NCBI GenBank assembly: GCA_019359615.1
Contig: JAHHHA010000014.1
Location: 82,152 to 146,151 of the forward strand
Origin: Cyanosarcina radialis HA8281-LM2
GTDB lineage: Bacteria > Cyanobacteriota > Cyanobacteriia > Cyanobacteriales > CCAP-1448
Direction of reading: 5' to 3'
DNA: 64,000 nt
This document shows, one piece after another, positions 34,967 through 43,884 of the stretch. Both the position numbers and the translations under genes were made by a program. The notes beneath the pieces were generated by a model. It saw nothing but the letters and a program-made list of their open reading frames with translations. It had not been told where the DNA came from and did no database searches. Each line of letters opens with the position of its first letter. Within the stretch, counting starts at the first letter, position 1.

Positions 34967-36549
34967 ATCGCAAATTCCAAAGTTTGCCCCTGGGTACTAC
35001 CAAACTTTAGCTTGACTCCCGATTGTAATGGCACTTCCTGATGATAGATGCTTTGCCAGCCTTCAGAGCTAAGAATAAATGTACCAAAGCGGGAAAAATC
35101 GCGCAGGCAATAGGTAGCTTTATTGTCATAGTCGCGATAGATAATTTCTGCGTGTTCCTGAGACACCCATTTTTCCTGAATGACTAAACCGTTTTTTTGA
35201 CTCCTGCCTATTTGTATTCGTCCGGTTTTAATCGGCCAGATTTGACTGGGACCGTCTAGCGATCGCAAGTAAGCACCTGGAATCGTTTTTTCGGGCATTT
35301 TGGGCAAAATGGTCGGTAATTCAGTTATACCCTCTCCTATCGGTTTGACCAATTCGCCGTTGAACTCTGGGTGCATATAGAGTACGGGTAAAGTCCAGGC
35401 GGGTTGATTGAATTTGTAGCGAGTTAACAACTCCTGTCTGGCTACCGCCACCGCTCGATCGATCGCCATCCGCTCTCTGAGAGATTGAGCGAAGCTTTGA
35501 ATAAAACTGAGGGCTTCTTCGTCAGCTATAGAATCTCGCATTCCCAACACGGCTGGCACCCCATGATGAATTAACACTTCTGCCAAGCTGCTGCGGGGAA
35601 TTGCTTGTTGGTTTTCTCGATCTGGCTGAGCGCCCCAGCAAGCATTGAAGACTGCCAATTTCACCCCGCCTCGCACCAATACTTGAGCTAATTCCGTACC
35701 GTTAATACTGGCATCAGAGCGCAAAAATAACAAGCCGCCGTCGGGATTGGGGATGCCATGACCAGCATAAAACATGACGTTGTAATTTTCGGTTCTCAAA
35801 GCCTCGATCAATTCGGCTCTGCTTGGTTCCAGTAGTGGATCGACATAACAAGGAACAGAAATTCCAGGATTTGCGGGCAGAGATTCCACCGAAAATTGAC
35901 TTTCTAGAATTTTTTTCAGGGTATCTGCTTCTTGTTGCAATTTCAACTCTGGAGCCGAACCGACTTGCGGCTCGGTGTTTTTTCCCAATACCAACAAAAT
36001 ATTTAACGCCTGGGCGCTGCGTTGGAACGGTAGGGGTTCGACATCGCTGGTAGTACGGCTGAACAAGATTTGCTGGCTGAGGGAAATTGCTGGCTTTCCT
36101 GCCTGCGGCTGCATGATTTCCCACGGTAAGGGGGTGAGATCTGGATCGCGAATTTCTAACCGCAGGCGCAGGGGTCGATTTTGCCCGATCGCAATTCCTT
36201 GACTTTGAGCCAAACTTTGTTGAATTTGCCCGTCAAATACCCACTCCCACAAACTGATTCCCAGTTGTTGCATCAACCGACTGGTCAGAGGCATATTGGG
36301 ATCGAAAGGCACTGCCAGCGGTCGCTGGGCGGCGTGATGAACGAAAGGGACGTGAGGCAGACCGCGAGGCGTAAATATCTCTTGCCATCCCACCCAGGTT
36401 CGAGTTAAATCTTCCGACCAACTGCATTCATGAAAAGCATTGGCCCCCGGTAGAGGGGCTTTGAACACCCAAATATTAAAGTATTCTCCTCCCGCCCGCA
36501 TCGAGCGAGCGATCGCCAAACTGAGGCAGGGATTATCAAAATCGGACAT
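34960..36549 (-). CDS. CHAT caspase-like protease fused to an FHA domain
   Basis: A 529-residue fusion. Residues 180-395 form a CHAT (caspase HetF-associated with TPRs) peptidase domain, with the catalytic dyad visible as H264 in YAGHG and C304 in FNACWG. Residues 438-527 form a FHA phosphopeptide-binding domain (IQIGRSQKNGLVIQEKWVSQ, then SRFGTFI in place of the usual SxNGT). The N-terminal 170 residues resemble the leader region of other cyanobacterial CHAT proteins. It should be a cysteine protease recruited or controlled by Ser/Thr phosphorylation, in regulation or cell death. It is downstream of a PP2C phosphatase gene. Confidence 0.88.
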   Translation of the reverse strand: MSDFDNPCLSLAIARSMRAGGEYFNIWVFKAPLPGANAFHECSWSEDLTRTWVGWQEIFTPRGLPHVPFVHHAAQRPLAVPFDPNMPLTSRLMQQLGISLWEWVFDGQIQQSLAQSQGIAIGQNRPLRLRLEIRDPDLTPLPWEIMQPQAGKPAISLSQQILFSRTTSDVEPLPFQRSAQALNILLVLGKNTEPQVGSAPELKLQQEADTLKKILESQFSVESLPANPGISVPCYVDPLLEPSRAELIEALRTENYNVMFYAGHGIPNPDGGLLFLRSDASINGTELAQVLVRGGVKLAVFNACWGAQPDRENQQAIPRSSLAEVLIHHGVPAVLGMRDSIADEEALSFIQSFAQSLRERMAIDRAVAVARQELLTRYKFNQPAWTLPVLYMHPEFNGELVKPIGEGITELPTILPKMPEKTIPGAYLRSLDGPSQIWPIKTGRIQIGRSQKNGLVIQEKWVSQEHAEIIYRDYDNKATYCLRDFSRFGTFILSSEGWQSIYHQEVPLQSGVKLKFGSTQGQTLEFAIE

Positions 36550-36604
36550 TGATGTCTTAGTTGGCCACGAGATGCAACGATACCAGTCTACCTAAATGTG
36601 AGGG

Positions 36605-36785
36605 GTTGGGGGAGGGGGAGATGGGGAGATGGGGAGATGGGGTGAGGGAGGGGGAGATGGGGAGATGGGGAGATGGGGTGAGGGAGGGGGAGATGGGGAG
36701 ATGGGGAGATGGGGTGAGGGAGGGGGAGATGGGGAGAGGGGGAGATGGGGAGGGGGAGATGGGGAGATGGGGTGAGGGAGTGAGA
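36605..36785. repeat. GGGAGATGGGGAGATGGGGTGAGGGAG minisatellite
   Basis: About 180 bases of tandem repetition, built from GGGAGATG units grouped in higher-order blocks of roughly 50 bases ending in GTGAGGGAG. The spacer is purine-only on the plus strand. It lies between DUF29 and CHAT-FHA. It is open in several frames, but that is a consequence of the repeat and not evidence of coding. Confidence 0.9.
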
Positions 36786-36866
36786 GCGAGGAGACGCGGG
36801 GAGAATGATTAATAACTGACAACTGGCTACTGACGTTTTGCACTCCTAAATTCAACGCTTGGCAGT

Positions 36867-37334
36867 TTATAAGCCGTAGAAGTCCTCATTGAGAATCTGC
36901 TCGATCGCAAACGGACAAGTAGTTGGATACTCGCTCTCTTCTGGCATCCGCACGCCCAATTTAGCCAACTTGGCCTCTTTAATCGCGACTTTTCGAGCAT
37001 TGGGATAGGCTTTTTCTATGGCCTCACTCAGAAAACTTTGCAGCGATGGGGTATCTGATAAGTTATCGAGAACTCGCTGGCGATGTTCGATAACGGAATC
37101 GTACCAACTAGCTTTCATCGTATCGGGTGCGTCGTGCTGAATCTGCAACTTGAGTAAATGCGCCAACAAGATTGTGAGATTACCTCTGAGGGCGTTCTTT
37201 TCCGATTTACCCAAATCTGTTAGCTCCTCAATCAAATGTTCGATATCCAGAGAGCCAAATTCACGGTTCTTTAGCTGGTGGATTGTTCGATCGAGCCACA
37301 ATTGAAAATCGCGATCGTATAAGGTTTCAAGCAT
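36867..37334 (-). CDS. DUF29 family protein
   Basis: A 155-residue soluble helical protein of the DUF29 family, numerous in cyanobacteria and of unknown function: LYDRDFQLWLDRTIHQLKN, then IEHLIEELTDLGKSEKNALRGNLTILLAHLLK and the end PFAIEQILNEDFYG. The ATG at 37332-37334 is used; it has TAGGAG 11 bases upstream, while an in-frame TTG 12 bases earlier is too close to that site. It begins 37 bases after the PP2C stop. Confidence 0.85.
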   Translation of the reverse strand: MLETLYDRDFQLWLDRTIHQLKNREFGSLDIEHLIEELTDLGKSEKNALRGNLTILLAHLLKLQIQHDAPDTMKASWYDSVIEHRQRVLDNLSDTPSLQSFLSEAIEKAYPNARKVAIKEAKLAKLGVRMPEESEYPTTCPFAIEQILNEDFYGL

Positions 37335-37370
37335 TTTCGATCTCAACTCCTAACAGTGAAACAATGCCAA

Positions 37371-39605
37371 TTATTGAGGCGATCGAGGCGGCAACAAAGG
37401 AGATGGAGAAGTTACTCTGCCTGTCGGTACGGCTGGAGTCTTTTTAGAAGAACTAGCTGTTGGAGAGCATTCGCCATTTTTAGCTGGATGCGGTTCGTAT
37501 TCCCGATCTATAACTCCTTGCAACTTATCTTTGGGAATTCTTAAAGCAGGTGGGGATTCGACAACTGCTTTGGAGATCGATTTACCCCAATTTTCCAGAG
37601 AGTCTAATTTTTCGGAATTCGAGCGATCGGGATACGAAATCGAGCAAAGCTCTAGCTCGATTTGACCTTGGGAGTCAACGGGAGTTACTACTCGCCAAAT
37701 AGACGAGCCTACCACAGGAATTTTCATTTTGAGCAACCATCCCTTCTCCCACGCATCGGGATTAAAAGGAGCATCTTGAGTTCCTGGAGAGTTAGAGGTA
37801 GCGGTTGGGCTACCGAACGGCGGCAACTTGAAAATAGCCAACACCGCCGCACTGCCTACCCCCAATATCAGGAACAAGGGAATCGCCCACAGCAGCCAAG
37901 AACGTCCAGAAGATCGGCGACGAGTTGGTGGTGCTAATGGTTGTTGAGTTTTTGCTTGAGTAGGAGCAGGCTGAATTATAGTAGCGTTAGACGGCACTGG
38001 TGCTGCCACGGATATTTGCATTGGTTCGGTCGATTGCGGCAACTGCGCCTGACAGTAAACCAAGCCTACAGTGACGTTATCGTGACCGTTGAGCGTATTT
38101 CCCAACCGAATTAGCTGCTTGGCAGTAGTGGCTAAATCCCTCTTTCCTTCTAACACTGGGAGAATCTCAGTTTCCCAATATTGCTCCACGCGATCGCGAT
38201 CGCTCAAGCCATCGGAACACAACAGAAAAATACAATCTTCGTCGATCGCAAACCGCTGCACGGTGGGGTGCAGGTTGTTAGACGCGCCCATGCCCAAAGC
38301 TTGCACCAGAGAGCCAGAAGTGGGGTATTGGATCGCTTCTCGATAGATGGCATATCCCAACCTGACTTCTCTAGAGGCTAAATCGTCATCTAAAGTGACT
38401 TGATGGCAACCCGTGCGACTGATGCGATAAACCCGACTGTCTCCGACGTGAGTTAAATAAACCTCGTGGGCGTGTCCCACCGCCATTACCACTGTAGTGC
38501 CCATGCGCTGGCGATCGCGCCGCTGTTCCGAGTCGTTGCGCTGGCTGATCGAGTCGTTGGCATCGCGGACGTAGCTTTCTAATAGCCCGGAGACGTTGCG
38601 AGCCTGCCAGGGTTCCGGTTGCAGTAAGAGATTGTTAATCCTCTCGGCGATCGTATGAATCGCCATATTAGAGGCGACGTTACCTCCTTCATGGCCACCA
38701 ATGCCATCGCAGACGATCGACAGGGCGATGCCATTACCATTAGTGTTAATTACCGCTCCTCCCCCAGGCGGGTAACAGGCATCTTCGTTGCGCTGGCGGC
38801 TCGGACCGCGATCGCTTTCGGTAACGATCTGATAGCTATAGCTTTGAGAGCGAGCGCATTCACCCAGGGCGCGATCGATTTGTTCTACCAGCCAATCGGG
38901 TTTGTCTTCCCCTTGCATGAGTTGCTGGCAAAGTTTTTGCAGAAAATCAGAGATCGGCGGATTGGTTAAAGGCAGCAATTGCGACCACAATTGGCCTAAT
39001 TGCGACATCGTTGGCGTAGTTTCGTCTGGAATATACTGCAACAGCCGCACTAAAGAACCCTCAACCCTGACTAATTCTGGATCGAGCAGGCTGCTAGCTA
39101 CCCCTTGCAGGCTCAACGGTTGCCAGAGGGCAGCCATTTGCAGCAGCCAATTTAGTTGCCGGACGGCAGGGGCTTGCTGCCAAGCACTGACGAAATTGGG
39201 CATCAATTGACCTTCAACTACGGCTCCCGCTCCCCCGCTGTAGATCGGCACTTGCTCTAGCAACCAAATTTCTCCGGCTTCTCCTGCATTCAACAACCCA
39301 TAAATTTGAGGAGTATGGGGTTGATAGGGAGAAAGCTTCAAATAAGGCGCGATCGCTTCTGGAATCGTCTCGGTAGTCTGAGGAGGCACTCCCGGTTTAG
39401 TATCCAGCCAGATCCGTCGCTCTTTGACCAAATAGCGATCGGCGATCGATTTCCCCACCGGATAAGCATCAATGCCATTACCTAGCGCCCATAAATAGAC
39501 TTTTGGCAACGGTGTTCGACACTTTTGACAAAAGTTATGGCTTAGAGGATTGGGAGCCTGACAGGTAGGGTTAGGGCAGGTAATGTTCGCCGCAGAATTT
39601 TTCAT
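37371..39605 (-). CDS. Membrane-anchored PP2C-type Ser/Thr phosphatase with zinc ribbon
   Basis: A 744-residue protein. Cysteines 10, 15, 26 and 29 form an N-terminal zinc ribbon; residues 35-250 are a degenerate kinase-like helical region; residues 255-520 are a PP2C/PPM phosphatase with metal ligands in RNEDA (272-276), DGIGGH (300), GDSR (389), SDGLSD (465) and GHDNVTV (509). A membrane segment at 570-590 (WLLWAIPLFLILGVGSAAVL) precedes a periplasmic tail. It removes phosphate from Ser/Thr in cytosolic proteins. Its neighbourhood with a FHA-CHAT protein suggests a phosphorylation circuit. Confidence 0.9.
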   Translation of the reverse strand: MKNSAANITCPNPTCQAPNPLSHNFCQKCRTPLPKVYLWALGNGIDAYPVGKSIADRYLVKERRIWLDTKPGVPPQTTETIPEAIAPYLKLSPYQPHTPQIYGLLNAGEAGEIWLLEQVPIYSGGAGAVVEGQLMPNFVSAWQQAPAVRQLNWLLQMAALWQPLSLQGVASSLLDPELVRVEGSLVRLLQYIPDETTPTMSQLGQLWSQLLPLTNPPISDFLQKLCQQLMQGEDKPDWLVEQIDRALGECARSQSYSYQIVTESDRGPSRQRNEDACYPPGGGAVINTNGNGIALSIVCDGIGGHEGGNVASNMAIHTIAERINNLLLQPEPWQARNVSGLLESYVRDANDSISQRNDSEQRRDRQRMGTTVVMAVGHAHEVYLTHVGDSRVYRISRTGCHQVTLDDDLASREVRLGYAIYREAIQYPTSGSLVQALGMGASNNLHPTVQRFAIDEDCIFLLCSDGLSDRDRVEQYWETEILPVLEGKRDLATTAKQLIRLGNTLNGHDNVTVGLVYCQAQLPQSTEPMQISVAAPVPSNATIIQPAPTQAKTQQPLAPPTRRRSSGRSWLLWAIPLFLILGVGSAAVLAIFKLPPFGSPTATSNSPGTQDAPFNPDAWEKGWLLKMKIPVVGSSIWRVVTPVDSQGQIELELCSISYPDRSNSEKLDSLENWGKSISKAVVESPPALRIPKDKLQGVIDREYEPHPAKNGECSPTASSSKKTPAVPTGRVTSPSPLLPPRSPQ

Positions 39606-40035
39606 GAAGGTGTTTTGCTCCAGTCAGCCTGGTTCAGCTTATTTCGCTGCCACTACACGAGGTGGCATGAAAGCGTTAGGAAAGGTGGGGGTCAAGTAAT
39701 CTCTAATACCACTATCCACTATCTACTAACTTTGCCGCCATTCTTTTAAAGTAGGTTCTAGAAAATGTTGTAGTGCAGCAGCGGTTAAACTAAGCAACCC
39801 GATGAAAGAAAATTTTAAATCGTTACCTATTGAACCTTTCAAGTTATAACTTAGACTTGGCAACACTAGCACTAGTGGTTGGCGGCAGCGATCGATTTGG
39901 CTGGAGCTAGAAGCTCGCTGCTAAAGAGCTAACCTCAGCACCCAAAAACCAAATTTTGGCGTTAACTTGGATTTTAGCGTTTGGTTCTTCATCTAGAAAT
40001 CGACACTATCTTAAATTATTCTTTGCAAACTATAT
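39606..40035. other. Long spacer without a recognisable gene
   Basis: This 430-base stretch upstream of the PP2C gene is AT-rich, with minor inverted repeats such as CTAGCACTAG and AGCTAGAAGCTCGCTGC. Neither strand shows an ORF with a plausible start. It presumably holds the promoter of the phosphatase-CHAT block. Confidence 0.4.
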
Positions 40036-40038
40036 TTA

Positions 40039-40137
40039 AAGAATACAGGAGTTCAGGAGTTCAGGAGTTCAGAATGTAGAGACGTTGCAGGCAACGTCTC
40101 GCGTCTGGAGTAGGGACGCAAAGCATTGCGCCCATAC
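40039..40137. repeat. Three stacked short repeats
   Basis: CAGGAGTTCAGGAGTTCAG (40046-40070) is followed by GAGACGTTGCAGGCAACGTCTC (40079-40100, a near-perfect palindrome) and GTAGGGACGCAAAGCATTGC (40112-40137). The last belongs to the same palindrome family that mobile-element copy B has split at 24391-24640; another copy is at 55976-56004. Confidence 0.75.
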
Positions 40138-40149
40138 AAGAATGCAGAA

Positions 40150-40389
40150 TTATTCCGAACTGCGATCGAGTTCGTTAGCATTCATCACCATGCGCCGCAT
40201 TAACTTCGGCCAGACTAGCAAAAAGAAGCCCATCCAGAGCAACACGGGCAGAGCGATCGCTACTGTCAGCCAGATAATTTTGGTTAACATCCAGCTACCA
40301 CCAATTATGGCCGTCCCCGTCAGCGCGATCGACCAAGGCTGGCACCACCAGGGTTTGTAGTTCCAAGGATTGAAAGAGGGTGAAGACAT
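40150..40389 (-). CDS. Small two-helix membrane protein (DUF6737-like)
   Basis: A 79-residue protein beginning NPWNYKPWWCQPWSIALTG, with two membrane segments (IALTGTAIIGGSWML and IIWLTVAIALPVLLWMGFFL). The WNYKPWWCQPWS box is typical of a short cyanobacterial membrane family that I remember as DUF6737; function unknown. It precedes ndhM in genome order, but an 124-base repeat-rich spacer separates them. Confidence 0.7.
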   Translation of the reverse strand: MSSPSFNPWNYKPWWCQPWSIALTGTAIIGGSWMLTKIIWLTVAIALPVLLWMGFFLLVWPKLMRRMVMNANELDRSSE

Positions 40390-40435
40390 GGGGAGAGGGG
40401 GAGATGGGGGGATGGGGAGCAGAGGAGAAAACTAA

Positions 40436-40512
40436 CTCCTGACTTCTGACTTCTGACTTCTGACTCCTGACTTCTGAACTTCTGAACTTCTGAACTTCTG
40501 AACTTCTGAACT
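40436..40512. repeat. CTGACTTCTGA / CTTCTGAA microsatellite
   Basis: Tandem ACTTCTG units of 8-10 bases occupy the spacer up to the ndhM stop codon. On the opposite strand this is the TTCAGAAGTTCAGAAG family found at 34825 and 40046. Confidence 0.85.
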
Positions 40513-40513
40513 T

Positions 40514-40849
40514 CTAACTCACTTGCGGTAGTCCCATGCTGTAATTGTGAACGCGACTGTTTAAGTTGTAGCTTACCCGACCGTTTTGCAAAAGCGATCG
40601 CACGTAATGCTCTAGATCCGAACCGATCCGGCGCAGGTGGTATTCGGTTAAGTCTTCACCGTCGTAAGATTCTACTAATTCGTCAAACTTTTGATACACC
40701 ATTTGCAAAGCATCTTCGCCCCAATTCAATTCGTTGTCTGGATCGACATCCAAAGTTAAAACCTGTTCGCTGGGAACTAGCTCGTTATTTTTAATTTCGG
40801 CGGTGTAAATTCTGATGTGACGAGTAGTAGACTTGAGCAGCATAGTCAT
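40514..40849 (-). CDS. ndhM: NAD(P)H-quinone oxidoreductase subunit M
   Basis: A hydrophilic-arm subunit of the photosynthetic NDH-1 complex, which drives cyclic electron flow and respiration at the thylakoid. The 111-residue protein has the family pattern LLKSTTRHIRIYTAEIKNNE, then VLTLDVDPDNELNW and the end LNSRVHNYSMGLPQ. The first ATG is used; a second ATG two codons later (40843) gives MLLKSTTRH, which may be the true start. Confidence 0.95.
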   Translation of the reverse strand: MTMLLKSTTRHIRIYTAEIKNNELVPSEQVLTLDVDPDNELNWGEDALQMVYQKFDELVESYDGEDLTEYHLRRIGSDLEHYVRSLLQNGRVSYNLNSRVHNYSMGLPQVS

Positions 40850-40978
40850 ATTTCACTCTTTTTTTGCAAGATCGCTGGCAATCCATTTTAAACCCTCTGG
40901 GCGGGGAACTAATTGTTCGATCTTAACGTCTATAGCGATATTTCTCGATAACTAACATCTAAGAACGCAAGGATAGCC

Positions 40979-41692
40979 ATGAACGCGGGCAAAAATTCAG
41001 CCAAAATGTTTCCTCTGACGATCGCTTTATTAATTGCTTCCAGTTTAGGACTGGCGATCGCTTCTGAGATGGCAGAGGCTAAACCACCTGACTGGGCACC
41101 AGCGCGGGGCTATCGCTGTCGCCATAATAATGGCAGGCATAATAACCAGTATTGCGATCGCAATACCCGTCGGCGATCGAGAGACTACGATCGAGACTAT
41201 GACCGAGATTATGACCGAGATTACGATCGAGATTACGACCGCAGAAGTCGAGGCGTACTATATAACGGCACGGTGTTAGAGGTGGAACTTTATGGCTCTC
41301 GCCGGATCGTTCTCTATCCCGGACGAAGTAGCTATGCGACCTTGAGGGTGATTCGCGCTGAGAGAGATAACCGGGGTCGAGTCTTAATTCCAGTTGGAAG
41401 TCGGATTCAGGGTGACTTCAGACCTACAGGCGACGAGCATCGGTTTGTGGCGCGGCGGTTAATATTAACTAATGGCAGGAGTTATAGCCTTAATGCTAGT
41501 TCCGGCGAAATTTATGGCGATCGGCGGGTAGCATCGAGGAATTTGTCATCCATTACTGTTGGGGAAGCTACTGGAACCATTATCGACACGGTGATCGGCG
41601 ATCGACGGAGCCGCAGGGATGACTACCTAACTGTCATCTATCCGGGTGCAGACTTAGAATTAATCTTGCGTTCTAATTTGCGGATTCGCTGA
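40979..41692 (+). CDS. Exported protein with RDYDRDYD repeats
   Basis: A 237-residue secreted protein: a signal peptide (MFPLTIALLIASSLGLAIA...AEA), then a basic segment, six or seven RDYD tandem units (residues 67-88) encoded by repeated CGAGATTATGAC DNA, and a C-terminal beta-rich domain (RGVLYNGTVLEVELYGSRR... RIQGDFRPTGDEHRFVARRL). Comparable proteins occur in other cyanobacteria without assigned function. The repeat is a low-complexity linker and its copy number probably varies. Confidence 0.65.
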   Translation: MNAGKNSAKMFPLTIALLIASSLGLAIASEMAEAKPPDWAPARGYRCRHNNGRHNNQYCDRNTRRRSRDYDRDYDRDYDRDYDRDYDRRSRGVLYNGTVLEVELYGSRRIVLYPGRSSYATLRVIRAERDNRGRVLIPVGSRIQGDFRPTGDEHRFVARRLILTNGRSYSLNASSGEIYGDRRVASRNLSSITVGEATGTIIDTVIGDRRSRRDDYLTVIYPGADLELILRSNLRIR

Positions 41693-41870
41693 AACAGCAT
41701 AATAAAGATTAAGAGGGTAAAGAGCGATCGCTTTTTTGCGCTATCTTCATAAATGCTGACGAAAGCTGGGCGACGATCTTGACGAGGGCTTCGCGCGATC
41801 GCAGCCCTGGCCTCAACTCCCTCTCATCTAGATAGCCTGTTAACCGAATTTGCCGCCAAATAGCACCTTC

Positions 41871-43841
41871 ATGCCCGAATCCAGCGATGCTACTCGGATA
41901 GAGCGACAGCTTACCCAAATTATTCTCAATGGCTACCAGGGGGAAGCATTGCTGCCAACTGTATTGCAGGCAGCAGGAGAAGCTTTTCAGGCAGATCGCT
42001 CTTGGTTGGTGATTGCTAGCGATAGTCAACTGCATCCACAGATTTTCTTCTGGAAGAAAGGCGGCTCTGAGCTAAAAGCGGCACAGGAATTAGAACCTCC
42101 TGTAGTGGCTAATTGGTTGGCTTTGACTCAGTTAGTAGCGATTGCTGATGGCTCGACTGGGGACAGGGGAGCAAACTGGATGCCAGTGGGGATAAAAGCT
42201 ATGCTACTGGCCCCGATTTCAAGTCAAGGGAAATCGATCGGGGCGATTGCCATCGGCAAATTACAGCCCCATGCTTGGAGCGATGCGGAAACGCAACTGC
42301 TAGAAGTTTTATCAGTACCAGTGGGTTTGGCGATCCGGGCTAGCGCCAACGCCGGAGAGCAAATGCAAGCCCAAGCCCACACCGCTACTCAATACCAAAC
42401 TCTGCTGCATCAGCTAGCAATCGCCAGCCATCACCACTGGAATCTCGATCGGCTGCTGCCAATGGCAATAGCCGAGACAGCACGGGCGCTGCAAGTCAAA
42501 CGCGGTTCGATCTTACGGTTGAAATATCCTGAAACTTCGGTCGGTCAAAATTCGATCGAGACAGCGAGTTTGATTCAGGTAACGGCTATAGCTGAGTGGG
42601 TAGAGGGCAAAGCCGAATTCAAGAAGATGCTAAACCGCCAGTTTGCCCTCTCCAGTTGTCGCTGGTGTCAGCAAGCTTTCGCTAACGCTCCCGAACCTTT
42701 AGCAATTGCTGACAGGCGAGACGCATCTTTAGCAGCATCAAGCGGTAAGAAAAAAGCGGCGATTTTGGACGAACCCAATTTGCCCGCCCTGTTAGTAGTT
42801 CCACTCTGGCGGGCGGGAGAAGCGGACGAACAGAACCAAGTTTTGGGTTTTTTGGTATTGCAGCACCATCTACCTCGCCCTTGGCAGCCAGAAGAATTAG
42901 CTTTGGTAAATTGGGTCGGCATTCAAGTTAGCACCGCCATCGTCCAAAGCCAAACCCTACAGGAGGTGCAAACGGAGGTAGAAGATCGCACGTCTCAACT
43001 GCAAAGCAGTTTAGAGCTTCAGGAAAAGCTGTATGAAAAAATGCGCCAACAAGTTGCTGAGTTGAAGCATCTCTACGAGGTGAAAAATCAATTCGTTAGC
43101 GATATGAGCGATCGCTTGAAGCACCCTTTGACGGCGATGCGGATTGCCATTCGCTTGTTGCGCCAGCCAGAACTGCCAATTGAAAAGAGAAATCAGTATT
43201 TAGATATCATCGATCGGCAATGTACCGAAGAAATCAATCTGATCGAAGATTTACTGAGCTTGCAGCGCCTAGATTCTAAGCCCATGGCTTTAGAATGGCA
43301 AAACATCGATTTCAAGCAAACGATCTTAGATTTAACCGAGTCTTTCGAGCAAAAATGGCGCGATCGAGGATTGAGTTTGGCAGTCGAATTACCTCCTGCC
43401 CCGGTCAGGTTGCAGACAGATATCAATAGTCTCAATCGCATCTTGTTAGAGCTATTAACAAATGCTGGCAAGTATTCCGAGCCTAATACTACCGTTTATC
43501 TTCGACTTACCCAGCAGAGCGAGGCTTCAGCAACCAAGCTAAAAGAAATAAGTAATTCTGATTTCGACGGGCATAGCTCTCAAGCGATTTTAACTATTCG
43601 CAATACGGGGTTTTGTATTTCAGAAGCCGAATTACCCCACATCTTCGACAGATTTGTGCGCTCTCAAGCGGTCATTCAGCCCGTTAGGGGTACGGGTTTG
43701 GGTTTGGCTTTGGTTAAATCTTTAGTAGAATATCTGCACGGTCAAATCGGTGTTTCTAGTCGGGCGATCGCCAATTCGCAATCGTGTGAAACTTGCTTTA
43801 CCCTGACACTACCTCAATTTCTTGAAAGTTATCGATCCTAA
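41871..43841 (+). CDS. GAF-domain sensor histidine kinase with altered H-box
   Basis: A 656-residue sensor: GAF domain 1 near residues 15-155, GAF domain 2 near 185-360, coiled coil 365-405, then a kinase core. The dimerisation/H-box reads FVSDMSDRLKHPLTAMR, where canonical kinases have SHELRTPLT; the phosphate-accepting His is replaced by Asp, although a His occurs four residues later. The ATP-binding domain has an N-box (LLTNAGKYS) and G2 (RGTGLGLAL), but G1 is NTG rather than DxG. The ATG at 41871 is preferred over a TTG at 41850. No response regulator is adjacent. It may sense light or small ligands and signal non-canonically. Confidence 0.85.
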   Translation: MPESSDATRIERQLTQIILNGYQGEALLPTVLQAAGEAFQADRSWLVIASDSQLHPQIFFWKKGGSELKAAQELEPPVVANWLALTQLVAIADGSTGDRGANWMPVGIKAMLLAPISSQGKSIGAIAIGKLQPHAWSDAETQLLEVLSVPVGLAIRASANAGEQMQAQAHTATQYQTLLHQLAIASHHHWNLDRLLPMAIAETARALQVKRGSILRLKYPETSVGQNSIETASLIQVTAIAEWVEGKAEFKKMLNRQFALSSCRWCQQAFANAPEPLAIADRRDASLAASSGKKKAAILDEPNLPALLVVPLWRAGEADEQNQVLGFLVLQHHLPRPWQPEELALVNWVGIQVSTAIVQSQTLQEVQTEVEDRTSQLQSSLELQEKLYEKMRQQVAELKHLYEVKNQFVSDMSDRLKHPLTAMRIAIRLLRQPELPIEKRNQYLDIIDRQCTEEINLIEDLLSLQRLDSKPMALEWQNIDFKQTILDLTESFEQKWRDRGLSLAVELPPAPVRLQTDINSLNRILLELLTNAGKYSEPNTTVYLRLTQQSEASATKLKEISNSDFDGHSSQAILTIRNTGFCISEAELPHIFDRFVRSQAVIQPVRGTGLGLALVKSLVEYLHGQIGVSSRAIANSQSCETCFTLTLPQFLESYRS

Positions 43842-43884
43842 GTTATTCTGTTATTTATTGTTCGTTATTTGTCGTTAGCTAACC

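Noticed and set aside
36592..36855. Long open frames through the GGGAGATG minisatellite on both strands
   Set aside because: They exist only because the repeat unit lacks stops; composition is extreme (runs of Ser-Pro or Gly-Asp/Glu) with no domain.
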